A stretch of DNA of 64,000 nt. Source: Tanypteryx hageni. Its lineage: Eukaryota > Arthropoda > Insecta > Odonata > Petaluridae. The notes under the pieces were generated by a model. The model was not told where the DNA came from. It did not search any database and worked only from the letters and a program-made list of their open reading frames with translations. The first letter of the stretch is position 1, and every line of letters begins with the position of its first letter. This document shows positions 47,666 to 57,412 of this stretch, one piece after another. Made by a program: the position numbers and the translations under genes. The DNA lies in the NCBI GenBank assembly GCA_028673005.1, contig CM054113.1, positions 71,620,500 through 71,684,499 of the forward strand, read 5' to 3'.

Positions 47666-48800
47666 CTAGCTTATTTTATCCCGGATTCGCTCAGGGAAGT
47701 TTAAGTTAATTTCAATTTTTGACGTTGCGTTGAATCTTCTAGGATGCTCCCCACTTGGCACTCTATCTGATTTTATGACCAATTTTATCTCGTTGTTAGC
47801 ATCCGTTCCAATGCTGTTTTGAATGTTTGTACGCATAAATTGCAAGAATGAAACATTTTTTGTAGGGATCTTACTATCGATGCGTTTTTTCCAGGATTAT
47901 GTCTACATCATTTATCAACTTGCGAATTTTCATTGTCAATAAAGTAGATTTGAAGAAACTTACGATTCTGATCATTGACTAGTAACAATGAGCTTATACT
48001 ATGATAGATTTGTCCTTGCACTCGAAAAGTTGATTGAAAACCATAATTCGGAACCGGAGTTGTCATTTTTCATTTGAAAACACGAATTATATTTACTTAC
48101 ATTTTTCAGAAAATCTTATGATTGTGTAGAAACATTTTGCATCAAACTAAATAATGGCTCAGGCACATCTTCAAAAACAGTTAAAACTATTTTCCCGTTA
48201 GAACAACACAGGACCTCCGCTTCTGTATTAAATGTTTGGCTTTACCAAACCTGCATATTTTCGTATGACCTTCTATATTAATCAATTCAAGAACTTCGTA
48301 ATCAATCGCAGGATCATAAATATAGCCATTATTTCTCAATAAAATCCAGTTGGTTAATCTATTTCTTACAGTGCGTATTTGTTGTTGTTGAAGGCGATTG
48401 AGAGAATTTTCATTGGTTTCATTCAATCCAGAATTCCTGTCTCTCGCCATTTTCAGCGAGTCGCGATTATTTTTGTTCTGTTGTTTCATTTAATCGGGCG
48501 TTTCTTTTACTTTCACAGTTGTATCGCAGACGACGTTCTCTTGATTCTTGATTGATTTATTCACAAAAATTCATCCTATTTTTACGGAAACTGTCAGTAA
48601 GGATCAGACATTATTATAGTTTAACTTAAAACAACAAAGAGGAATAAATTTAGACACGAACAACATTATTAATAAAGAAACGAAAACAGAAAATGGTGTT
48701 ATGAGATAAAATATCACTCACCGTTTTTATTTCTCAGTGAAATCCAGTTGGATAATTTATTTCGCATCTCTCTATTCGTATGTCAGGCGTTTCTTTGTTT
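47666..48800 (-). mobile_element. Helitron 2 (minus strand), directly abutting Helitron 1
   Basis: Its 3' CTAG occupies 47666-47669, with a weak CCC/GGG hairpin just inside (47680-47696). The T required after CTAG is the first base of Helitron 1's TC, so the two elements are joined head to tail with no spacer. It carries a broken Rep-helicase N-terminal coding region, and a second diverged piece of the same N-terminus at 48720-48795 (minus-strand reading MRNKLSNWISLRNKNG). The 5' end was not located. Confidence 0.65.
47700..48545 (-). pseudogene. Helitron Rep-helicase N-terminal region (broken)
   Basis: Read on the minus strand across stops and frame changes, the order is: a repeated Arg/Asn/Glu-rich start (RLNETTEQ, then LNETNENSLNRL); RNRLTNWILLRNNGYIYDPA and IDYEVLELINI; VLCCSNGKIVL; PEPLFSLMQ; YNSCFQM; VQGQIYHSISSLL; FLQIYFIDNE, QVDK; SIVRSLQKMFH; FKTALERM; and GEHPRRFNA. 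This is the N-terminal Helitron-like domain that precedes the Rep nuclease in Helitron proteins. At least two stops and three frame changes are present. The HUH Rep motifs and the PIF1-type helicase are absent. The element is therefore dead, but the ancestry is clear. Confidence 0.8.
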
Positions 48801-49359
48801 GGAAGATCAAATCCTTCTTCGAGGTTGTCATAATAAATATTGTAAACAAAATATTGAAAATCGAATTTTGTTCGATTAATTTAAATTTTTATTTCAATTA
48901 TGAACATAACATTAAATAAGATTGGAAAATATTTTAAAGTCATTTAAAATACAAAAGAAAAGATCCTAAATAAAAAGTTTTCAAAATAAAATGCATTGAA
49001 TAAACATTAAGTGAATGAATTAAGCGAACATTCAATGCATAATATGGGTAAGATATCCCAGTCCAACAATAATATTCCCATAGCAGCCTTTAATTCATTC
49101 GTGGCTTTATTCCATTAAATTCGCGATAATACCAATTTTTCAAATTTTAGGTAATAGGAAACGAAAATAGATTAAAAGAATAAGTAATATTTTTACCTCA
49201 GAAAATGTAACATTTTCATACGCAAAAGAAATCTGTTGGCCGAATCGACGCATATTTGAAAATCAACGACTAGAAATTGGATTCCCATTCTTTCTGGCGT
49301 TCTTTAGTTCAAGTCTCGAATTTATATATAATTATAAGCAATTTTCAAATACAAATCGG
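48801..49359. other. no feature seen
   Basis: AT-rich DNA, possibly still within Helitron 2, whose 5' end I could not place. Confidence 0.4.
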
Positions 49360-49572
49360 TAAGGCCTCGTCCACATTATGTAACAAATGTTACATAATAT
49401 AGCGTAACATAGTGTAACCTGTTATAGTAACGTTACCGTAACATTGTTACGTAACAATATGTTACGTAACACTGCCTGTCCACACTAGTAACTGCATTTA
49501 GTTGGTGTTACGACTTGTGAGGAGACACTCTCATATTTACATGAAGTACTTAGATTTTTTTTACGTATTAAT

Positions 49573-49890
49573 ATGTCGGTCGAAGAATTGTTTCTTGCAA
49601 GTGCTTTCTATAAGGTTATCCAAACATTACATAGGAGAAGGAGCAAGAAATCTCGAAGTGTCTGGACACGAGAGTTACTGCTAGGGAGGCAGGGGTATGA
49701 CGAGTTGTCAATTGTAAGAAACTTATCAAACGGTTCAGAAATTTTACAAGGCTAACCCCATCTGACTTTGGATACTTTTACAACTCGTTGGAGAGAACAT
49801 TTCTAGAAGAGATACTACTTTTCGTGATACAATATCCCTTACTGAAAGGCTCTTAATAACACTGAGATATTATCATCGAACGCATAAATG
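49573..49890 (+). pseudogene. Harbinger transposase N-terminal remnant
   Basis: Starts MSVEELFLASAFYKV, then RRRSKKSRSVWTRELLLGRQ. After a frame change near 49738 it gives NFTRLTPSDFGYFYN, and after another near 49806 it gives RDTTFRDTISLTERLLITLR, then a stop. Basic stretch, R.VW...L..R, F.R..P.DF..L and K.DT.FR..I...ERL..TLR is the standard order for Harbinger transposases. The first part (60 codons) is open. The DDE core is missing. Confidence 0.78.
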
Positions 49891-50049
49891 ATGAACAATG
49901 AGCTGGCGTTACGATAAAAATTTATTCGAGTTAGTGTAAATGGTCGCGTACAGACTTTTGCATTTAGTTGTGGGAGGCGCCGCAGAGGAAAGGATGGTAT
50001 AAGGAGGAAGCGATTTCTTCGTGACCGGCAGAAACGCATTCCCTTTGCC

Positions 50050-50315
50050 TAGTGTTTCTCAACCGGGGTGACATCACACCCCAGGGTGACGCAAATATTT
50101 GATTAATTCACTGTGTATCATATTCTGGCTTATAAAAATAAATAAAACCAGAAGAATACCTGCCTCTGCTCCTTTGAATGCATAAATGTTGATCTTTATG
50201 TTGTAGATAAAGCCTAATTTATCTTTAAAGGTGACTTGAAGGAAATAGAACAGTAAACGGTGTGACGCAGAGCAGAAATGGGGTGACGCAAACAAAAAAA
50301 GTTTGAGAAACACTG
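50050..50315. mobile_element. 266-bp hAT MITE nested in Harbinger element 2
   Basis: A perfect 8-bp duplication, CCTTTGCC, lies at 50042-50049 and 50316-50323. The ends are TAGTGTTTCTCAACCGGGGT and, inverted, CAGTGTTTCTCAAAC. A GGGGTGACGC/GGGTGACGC motif is repeated inside both ends. Target size and tips are typical of hAT (MER5-like) MITEs. No coding capacity. Confidence 0.9.
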
Positions 50316-50850
50316 CCTTTGCCTGAGGAAGATTTTCTTTTAATATTTAGGCTTAATCAAGAAGCTGGAATGCATGTTTGCGATACGATGTAATGTATGT
50401 TAAGGCCTCATATAAAAGCTACGAGAAAATCATCGCTGTCCGTAGAACTAAAGTTAAATAGCTATAGTGGTTATTGATAATATTCGTGGTTATACAATAT
50501 TTTCTTTGTGACTGGTTAATATCACCTGCTATTTAAACTTTTTAAATTTCAATAATATCGAGTAGACCAAATAAATAAACAAGGCAGCATTTAGAAAACT
50601 CAACAATTTAATTAGTTTTAAGTATTTGTTATCTCTGAATCGACTCAGTTGGAAGAAATTGAGCTACTGCACATGTTACATGTTATCGCTAGTCCAGCGA
50701 TATTTAGGGACATGGTTACGGAGCACAAAAATGGGCACAGTAACACTAAGAATGTTACGTAACAAGAGGTAACGTGCTACGTAAAAAGATGTAACATGTT
50801 CCTGTAACACTGTTACGTAACACCTGCTGCATAGTGTGGACGAGGCATAA

Positions 50851-52909
50851 AACGCTGCACCCTTCGCATGTAATTCAAATGGAGGCATGAAGGGTTCCTA
50901 GAATCAAACTCTGGCTGTTATAATTGAGGCCTCAAATGGCAACTTGATCTCCTATAACGGAAGTACACCACAACTAATTGAAATGAATCCGTAAAAGAAA
51001 TTAACACAAATATGGTTTGTGAATGAGACAAAATGCCAAAAAAACAAACGAAGCTAAACACCATATTAATTGTTTTATACATGGACTATATTAGTGCAAA
51101 CTAAATATTTACAATAGCATCAGTCAACAACAATTCTCTTAGAAAAAGCATGTGCCTCTATCTTAAGAATAATGTCCCGTATTTCTATTCCACCTCTTTC
51201 CATTTCTCTCTTACCTCAAGGGTAACCTTTCTCCTATCCGCCTACGCACTTGAGCGTATATCGTTCTTTTCCCTTTTATTTGCCTCCCGCGATGCCTACC
51301 TTCTTCATTCCATCTACATAGCTCCCATTATCGCGCCATCTTAGTTTCGAGGGAGCAAAACTAAACCAGCCATGTTTTCCGAGGTTGGTCGACCATATTC
51401 ATCGCTCTTGACTGGACCGGCTATCTTCCTTCCGTAAGAATAAATTTCTCTTTCCCACTCTCTTCTCCTAAATAGCATTCATACCTAATGCTCCTGATCT
51501 TTCTTGCTACCTTCCTACCTCTTTTACAGGTGTTTCGCCCTCGCTCCCTCCTCTCTTTCTTTTATGCATAGTTAAGGGTGTACTTAATTCTGCTCTAAAA
51601 CACTTCTGGGTAAGCTGACAGCAAAATGTTGTCTTAAGAGGATTTTCGATGCAATATTTTATTTTTCCCGCCATTTTTACGGCGCCTGTAGTTTATTCTA
51701 AGGGAAACGTATTCTTTCAATCGAAATCTTTGGTCATTGTGTCAACTCAGTGCGTTTTGCAAAGAAATTTCTTCAACAGTGGCGTACCTACTTACCTATT
51801 GCTGCGTGGACCCCGATGAAAATGTATATTATGGATCCACCTTTTTGTTTTGCGAGACGATTGTCGCAGGAAAATGCGTTACTTTATTAATAACTTTATT
51901 ATAACCGACAAGTATAAAAATTGTATGTTTGCAGATATAAAAATTGAATGTTGCAATCGTTATTGGGCCCCTTCCACCAGCGGTCCTCTACGCCAATGTC
52001 CCCACGGTTTTAAAATCTCAGATTAATTTTAGCTAACATTAAATTTTGGGAGCCATTAGTAGCGATTTTTATCTGACAGTCTCCCGCATTGTTTTCATTT
52101 GAAACACATCGAAATTTGTTAACTTTAATAGCCACAGAATAAACTCGATCGCAGTATTTTCCGCGATGGTGTTTCGATATTGTAAAATATGAGGAGACCA
52201 GGTTTTGAGACGGAAAGAAATGGAAATAGGAATAGTAATTTAAAGGTGAGAGTAGGGCGTCCGCATTCAATGCTTCCAGCATGCAAGAAAATTATTTGCG
52301 ATTGCAAGAAAATAATACGGTAGAGTCTATTCCTTCGTACTTCTTTTTAGGTTGTATTTATCCTCCATTCGTTCTTGTATCCATATTTATAAATCAATCT
52401 CTCTTATTATCTTAGTGCTTTATTTTGCTTGCTGTATGCAATTTCTTGTTGTTTCGTTCTTGGTGAGTTCTATTTGAGATTAACATTGGTCCGCATTGTT
52501 GAATATTCCTCTTTTACTTTGATACTTGATGTTCGCAAAGAATATTAATAAGTTGAACACTTTATACTGTTTCATATCATCGGGGATGACACCAGACTAT
52601 TTATTACTACTAAGATTTTTCAAGAAAGATTTATAACAGTTGCCCTATACCAAAACATTTTCGTAACCTGGGATTTTACGTGTTAGGAGATTGTCAGTTT
52701 TCCTTAATGGTACACATTTCCTATTGGGATTAATAGACTCATTATGTACTGTCAACGCAACCTGGTAATGCAATGAAGAATGCAGAAAGATTTTCTTCCA
52801 TTTTTTCTTCGTACTCCTAAGGATAGTGTGCACACATGCATACATAGTTTGGTTTGGGAATTCGCTCCGTGGTCTTTAATTTAGTAGTTGTATTTACATT
52901 AATAAGGAA
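50851..52909. other. no gene seen; possible hAT-like inverted ends at 51771-51997
   Basis: Within this interval CAGTGGCGTACCTA (51771) and its approximate inverse TCTACGCCAATG (to about 51997) could be the tips of a 225-bp hAT MITE, but no 8-bp duplication is readable. Otherwise nothing was recognised. Confidence 0.3.
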
Positions 52910-53284
52910 CTAGCTAATTACCTGGGCTTTATCCCGGGTCACAGTTTCGAATTTTTCATGATAATTTCACTCGCTAATATTTTCATTCAAACTCTCGAGA
53001 TTTAGTGACCAATATTCTCCCTTAATTGGTATGAACAAATTAAGTATAGAATCATATATGAAATTTTGCTAAGAGTATTCAAAATAAGTTGTGTAATTTT
53101 ACGAAAAAAAATAACACGGTTCTCTAGACAGGGTATGAGTTGTATGGCACCCCCCTCCCAAAAAAAAAACAAAATTCTGTCCCAGTAAGTGTACCAAGTT
53201 GTAAGTCTTTAAGTTTCTAGGTTTTCGAGAAATGCTGTCCACACACACATAAAGACAGACACACGCCGCCTTTATTATTATTAT
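52910..53284 (-). mobile_element. Helitron 3 (minus strand, about 375 bp)
   Basis: The 3' end on the minus strand is the hairpin CCCGGG...CCCAGG (52921-52938) followed by TAATTAG and CTAG at 52910-52913. The 5' end lies near 53284 with TATAATAATAATAAAGGCGG followed by GTGTGTCTGTC. A short non-autonomous Helitron. Confidence 0.7.
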
Positions 53285-53324
53285 AGCGTAATTGCCCGTC
53301 AGATATAACGGGTATGTGCAGAAT

Positions 53325-53600
53325 ATGTATTAAAATTCAGGTAGGTACTTCCCATTATTCCTCCCTTTCTTTCTGCCTCCCTCCCTCTCCCCCTACTCTC
53401 TCTCCGCCCTATTCTCCATCTCTCCCTCGTATTTTCCCTCTCTTTCTTCTTTCCATTCTCCATACCTCTCACCCTCCTATTCTCCACTCTCTCTTCTTTC
53501 CATCCTCCCCTTTCCTCCCATTTTCTTCCCTTTCTCCCTCACATTCTCTTTCTCATTCCCTCCTCAAAAATGTACCTATCTCTCTCAGCATGATATACGT
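53325..53600. repeat. CT-rich tract within Helitron 4
   Basis: CCTCCC/CTCTCC low-complexity DNA. The open frames here (53314-53682 plus, 53299-53487 minus) are compositional. Confidence 0.7.
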
Positions 53601-53900
53601 AGATGCATATCTTACATACAAAATGAATATTTATTTGTTAAATATTATGCTAGACAACTTTAGCTGGCAAAAATTCTCTTAACTTTCTGGACCATACTAC
53701 ATATAATATGAATTTTATAGTTTTTAATTTTCAATCCACCTAAAGTATTGCTTCATTAAATTTAAATTTATAAATTTTATTCGGAGGAAGTGCAATATAT
53801 CCCCCCTCAAAATATCACCACAAACGGACAATTATTACTTAAGTTACCATGCCAACCCTATATAAACAAATTCTAATTAGCTCATTATATAAATTTCTGC

Positions 53901-54104
53901 TGTAACGAGACCAGACCGAAAACGGACTTTGCTCTTCATTTTATTTTGTTTTTGCGCGCAGCCAACAGGGTGCGCGTCAGTTCTTCTTCTCTTGTGGAAG
54001 CTTACGTAGTGTAGTGTGCGCCCCAGGCGATTAAAGGTGTTTGTGTTTTTACGCGTAACTTTCATTTGTGCCCTTTCCTCTCCGAGAAACCCTAGCCCGT
54101 CACA
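53901..54104 (+). repeat. 5' LTR
   Basis: 204 bp, from TGTAACGAG to CCCGTCACA. It contains ATTAAA at 54030-54035, a possible polyadenylation signal. No clear TATA box. Confidence 0.92.
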
Positions 54105-54106
54105 AA

Positions 54107-54123
54107 TGGCGCCCAACTCGCGG
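54107..54123 (+). other. primer-binding site
   Basis: TGGCGCCCAACTCGCGG lies two bases after the LTR. TGG plus CGCCCAAC matches the 3' end expected of a lysine-type tRNA primer over the first 11 bases; the tRNA identity is inferred. Confidence 0.65.
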
Positions 54124-54255
54124 CTCGGGAGCAGATGAAAGTGTGCAAAGGAATATATGCGTCTCCAACACTCATCAGATCTGAGCATCGGATTCCGGAA
54201 GCAGCGCAACCAATTCCATGTTGTGTATAGATACCTCCTCACTTAGTGCCATATA

Positions 54256-54640
54256 CAGCGAAATTAAGTGAGATACATGTGTCCGCAAATTTCAAATTTG
54301 TATTTTGGCCATAATTAGTGTGTGCTGTCTATTTTCTACGTGTTAGTGCTATACATCCTGCCACGTGGTTTTCTTAAGTATCCTTCCGCGAAGCGATACT
54401 TCTTTGCCTACTTCCACCTACAGTGAAATTTAGTGCGATACGTGTGTCCGTAAATTTCAAATTTGTATTTTGGCCATAATTAGTGTGTGCTGTCGATTTT
54501 CTACGTGTTAGTGCTATAGATCCTGCCACGTGGTTTTTTTATGTATCCTTCCGCGAAGCGATACTTCTTCGCCTACTTCCACCTACAGTGAAATTTAGTG
54601 CGATACGTGTGTCCGTAAATTTCTAATTTCCACGTGATAT
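54256..54640 (+). repeat. 165-bp tandem repeat in the LTR element leader
   Basis: Units start at 54256, 54421 and 54586 (CAG[CT]GAAATT), giving two full copies and a partial third. They include TTCAAATTTGTATTTTGGCC and CCTTCCGCGAAGCGATACTT. Downstream (54650-54860) a looser set of CGCGCTGCGAC/GCGGCCATATTG words continues. The whole leader precedes the gag start. Confidence 0.9.
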
Positions 54641-54914
54641 TATTCGCTCGCTGCGAAAATATTTGTCCTTTCGCGCTGCGACAATTAACTGTCCTTCAGC
54701 GCTGCGGCATTGTGTTCTTCCGCGTGGCCATATTGTTTTACTCGCGGCCATATTGCTTTTTTGGCCAAACTGCGTTCTTCCACGTGGTTGTTCCTTTGTG
54801 CGGCCATATTGCTTTTTCCGCGCTGCGACCTTGGGCCTTGCCGCCTAGCGAATTTTTCCGTATTTCCGCTGAGTGATATTGTTTCCTGCGTGGATTAGTT
54901 TAGAAATAGCTACC

Positions 54915-57071
54915 ATGCCTAAATGTAAATCATCACCCACGGAAGGGACGAGTGAATCTCCGCCAGCCTTGACGTTATCAAACGAACAATTTCAGGCGCT
55001 GATTGCGCAAATTACGGACTCGGCAAGAATGACTGTTCTTGATAGGCAATTGACGAGCCCCGTCCTTGTTACACCAAGTAGCGGCAATTTTTCTAAATGT
55101 ACTTCTCGATTTAACGGCAGTGCTTCGTCTGATGTTGACGCATTCTTGGACTCGGTTTTGACCTTTAAGGATTGCGCAAATGTCAGCGAAGAAAATGCAT
55201 TACGTGGTGTCTCAATGCTTCTGGAAGGCATTGCTGCGACATGGTGGCAGGGTATAAAGAGAGATATTTCGGACTGGGACGGTGCCGTGTGCGCGTTTCG
55301 AGACGCGTTCTCTCGCAAATTGCCGCCTCATCTCGTCTTTAGAGAGATTTTTGCTCGTGAGCAACACGAAAATGAAACAAGCGAGATTTTTGTATGCCAC
55401 ATTCGTGCCCTCTTGTCACAATTACCGTATACCTTGCCAGAACGCGCGCAATTAGATATTGTATACGGGTTAATGAATAGAAAAGTTAGGAAAAGACTTT
55501 CACCTAGCGATTTCGACTCATTCAAGAGTCTTTTGCAACGTGCAAAAGACATTGAACACTCACGGCGTGAGGTTGTGCGACCATCAAAGGATGTCAGTAG
55601 TAATGAAGGTAGACACCGACCGGAGAAGAAACAGCGTCCGAGGTGTAGTTACTGTAAATATTTCGGCCACGTTGAATCAGATTGCAGGAAAGCAAAGGCA
55701 ACTAAGGGTGATGTTGTACAATCAGTAAAATCATCACCCCAAACCCCAAAATCTGATTCGCCAAAACCACAAATAACGTGTTTTGGGTGCGGTGCCCCAG
55801 GTTATGTCAGAAGCAACTGCCCTAACTGTGCTCCTCCCATGAAAACTGAAAGTACGATTGTCTCATCCTTCAATTTTATGCAGTCAACCTTCTCTATTGA
55901 TGATGGTTCATCGCGACCAATGCTCCCGGTCCAGATTTTAGGACTGGATGGTCTAGCTTGTCTTGACACTGGCTCCCAAAGAAGTATAGCCGGTGCACAG
56001 CTTTATCATATATTAATTTCTCGAGGGCGTCCGTTCAGCGAGACTTCCCTGGACATGAAGTTAGCTGATGGAAAAACGCATCGCGTATTAGCCAGGAGTT
56101 TTTCTGTGGAAATTTCTATCGTCAACCGTACGATCCTCACGACCTTGATCGCAATTCCGGACCATCCGGAGAGCCGGATGCTACTTGGAATAGATTTTAT
56201 CCGAAGTGCTGGCATGGTTCTGGATCTTCCCGGACATGAATGGTTCTTCAAGGAAGATCCCAGTAGCCGCCACGGTTTTGTACGAGAAGAAGATATTGCT
56301 ACATCTGTACCTGTTAGCAACGTCCACGTCAGCAACCTGCCATATGTGCTCCGAACAGACGCAAGCGCTTGCGCTTTGGGAGCGGTTCTACTCCAGGGGG
56401 AGCTTCCAGACCAACGCCCCGTCGAGTATGCGAGCAGACTGCTGACTCCCTTTGTCGCCACTCATGGTGCCCCTGATTCGTGTATATTACGACCGCTGCG
56501 GAAACGAGGCCGTCCACGGCAACAGCAATCAGCTTCCAGGACATCGGTGCCTTCTGCGTCATCGGTGCCTTCTACATCATCGGTGCCTTTCCGGACATCG
56601 CTGCCTTTCCGGACATCGGTGCCTTCCACGCCATCGGTGTCTTCTACATCATCGGCGCCTTCCAGGACATCGTTCCCTTCCAGGACATCGGTGCCTTCTG
56701 CGTCATCGGTGCCTTCTACATCATCGGTGCCTTTCCGGACATCGGTGCCTTCCACGCCATCGGTGTCTTCTACATCATCGGCGCCTTTCAGGGCATCATT
56801 CCCTTCCAGGACATCGGTGCCTTCTGCGTCATCGGTGCCTTCTACATCATCGGTGCCTTTCCGGACATCGGTGCCTTTCACGCCATCGGTGTCTTCTACA
56901 TCATCGGCGCCTTTCAGGACATCATTCCCTTCCAGGACATCGGTGCCTTCCAGGACATCGGTGACTTCCAGGACATCGGTGCCTTCTACTTCATCGGTGG
57001 CTTCCCACATACCTGCGCTACCTACTAGGTTGCAGCCACCTAGGAGATGCCGCCAGTGGCAGACCTTGTAG
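54915..57071 (+). CDS. fused Gag-protease-RNase H fragment-tail protein of the LTR element
   Basis: The start is chosen at 54915 (ACCATG); an upstream in-frame ATG at 54873 would add 14 residues. Counting from 54915, residues about 62-215 are a retrotransposon Gag domain (with TWWQGIKRD and FREIF). Zinc knuckle CSYCKYFGHVESDC starts at 244 and a second, CFGCGAPGYVRSNC, at 289; the second has Tyr where His is expected. A retropepsin follows with DTGS at 351 and LLGIDFI near 430. The frame then passes directly to VLRTDASACALGAVLLQG (about 480), the first strand of a Ty3-type RNase H, and then to RPLRKRGRP and a long Ser/Pro repeat. Reverse transcriptase, most of RNase H and integrase are absent, yet the frame stays open to 57071. 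The protein could still form particles and cleave Gag. Confidence 0.88.
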   Translation: MPKCKSSPTEGTSESPPALTLSNEQFQALIAQITDSARMTVLDRQLTSPVLVTPSSGNFSKCTSRFNGSASSDVDAFLDSVLTFKDCANVSEENALRGVSMLLEGIAATWWQGIKRDISDWDGAVCAFRDAFSRKLPPHLVFREIFAREQHENETSEIFVCHIRALLSQLPYTLPERAQLDIVYGLMNRKVRKRLSPSDFDSFKSLLQRAKDIEHSRREVVRPSKDVSSNEGRHRPEKKQRPRCSYCKYFGHVESDCRKAKATKGDVVQSVKSSPQTPKSDSPKPQITCFGCGAPGYVRSNCPNCAPPMKTESTIVSSFNFMQSTFSIDDGSSRPMLPVQILGLDGLACLDTGSQRSIAGAQLYHILISRGRPFSETSLDMKLADGKTHRVLARSFSVEISIVNRTILTTLIAIPDHPESRMLLGIDFIRSAGMVLDLPGHEWFFKEDPSSRHGFVREEDIATSVPVSNVHVSNLPYVLRTDASACALGAVLLQGELPDQRPVEYASRLLTPFVATHGAPDSCILRPLRKRGRPRQQQSASRTSVPSASSVPSTSSVPFRTSLPFRTSVPSTPSVSSTSSAPSRTSFPSRTSVPSASSVPSTSSVPFRTSVPSTPSVSSTSSAPFRASFPSRTSVPSASSVPSTSSVPFRTSVPFTPSVSSTSSAPFRTSFPSRTSVPSRTSVTSRTSVPSTSSVASHIPALPTRLQPPRRCRQWQTL
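56534..57003 (+). repeat. 18-bp minisatellite in the coding region
   Basis: About 26 units of an 18-bp motif (consensus around ACATCGGTGCCTTC) encode a six-residue Ser/Thr/Pro/Val repeat. A higher-order period of seven units (126 bp) repeats about three times. Because 18 is a multiple of three, several other frames also stay open. Confidence 0.92.
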
Positions 57072-57101
57072 AATTGCATTCGAGGTCGTACATGCAATTC
57101 T

Positions 57102-57112
57102 AAGGGGGAGGA
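57102..57112 (+). other. polypurine tract
   Basis: AAGGGGGAGGA directly precedes the 3' LTR, the position of the plus-strand primer in LTR elements. Confidence 0.85.
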
Positions 57113-57316
57113 TGTAACGAGACCAGACCGATAACGGACTTTGCTCTTCATTTTATTTTGTTTTTGCGCGCAGCCAACAGGGTGCGCGTCAGTTCTTCTT
57201 CTCTTGTGGAAGCTTACGTAGTGTAGTGTGCGCCCCAGGCGATTAAAGGTGTTTGTGTTTTTACGCGTAACTTTCATTTGTGCCCTTTCCTCTACGAGAA
57301 ACCCTAGCCCGTCACA
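57113..57316 (+). repeat. 3' LTR
   Basis: 204 bp, with two differences from the 5' LTR by eye. ATTAAA at 57242-57247. Confidence 0.92.
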
Positions 57317-57412
57317 CTGCCAAATTACAATTTTCTATCTACATCCTTGATCGAGTTATTCGCGTTTTAATAACTTTACACTCAGGCCAACGGACGGACA
57401 ATATAGCCTTTT

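Larger units (their letters stand above)
49363..50847 (+). mobile_element. PIF/Harbinger element 2 with TAA target duplication
   Basis: TAA lies on both sides (49360-49362 and 50848-50850). Ends are GGCCTCGTCCACATTATG at left; the complement of the right end reads TGCCTCGTCCACACTATG. GTTACGTAAC-type palindromes recur several times just inside both ends. The plus strand carries a broken transposase N-terminus (49573-49890), and the interior was later hit by a hAT MITE (50050-50315). Three-base TWA duplications and these ends fit Harbinger. Confidence 0.82.
53901..57316 (+). mobile_element. Ty3/Gypsy-type LTR retrotransposon, pol-deleted
   Basis: Two 204-bp LTRs (53901-54104, 57113-57316) begin TGTAACGAG and end CCCGTCACA. 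The 4-bp duplication CTGC flanks them (53897-53900, 57317-57320). A primer-binding site follows the left LTR and a purine tract precedes the right one. The LTRs differ at two positions by eye (about 53920 and 54082), so the insertion is young. Inside are a 165-bp repeat leader and one open gag-protease frame that jumps to a piece of RNase H. Reverse transcriptase and integrase are missing. Movement would need enzymes from a relative. Confidence 0.92.
53285..57412 (-). mobile_element. Helitron 4 (minus strand), split by the LTR element
   Basis: A perfect 5-bp stem hairpin, CCCGT...ACGGG (53295-53312), lies just inside a degraded CTAG (ATAG at 53283-53286), directly against the 5' end of Helitron 3. 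The 5' end is near 57412 with TTAATAAAAGGCTATATTGT followed by CCGTCCG. Without the LTR insertion its length is about 710 bp. It aligns with 57811-58115. Confidence 0.6.

Noticed and set aside
51771..51997. hAT MITE
   Set aside because: The tips are only partly inverted (CAGTGGCGTA versus CATTGGCGTA) and no 8-bp duplication is readable; mentioned only as a possibility.
56452..57028. 170- and 182-codon plus-strand frames in the other two frames
   Set aside because: Same cause: shadow frames of the minisatellite. The gag-protease frame is the one continuous with conserved domains.
56462..57277. 271-codon minus-strand frame overlapping the LTR element
   Set aside because: It is the antisense of the 18-bp minisatellite plus the 3' LTR; open frames there follow from a repeat length divisible by three.
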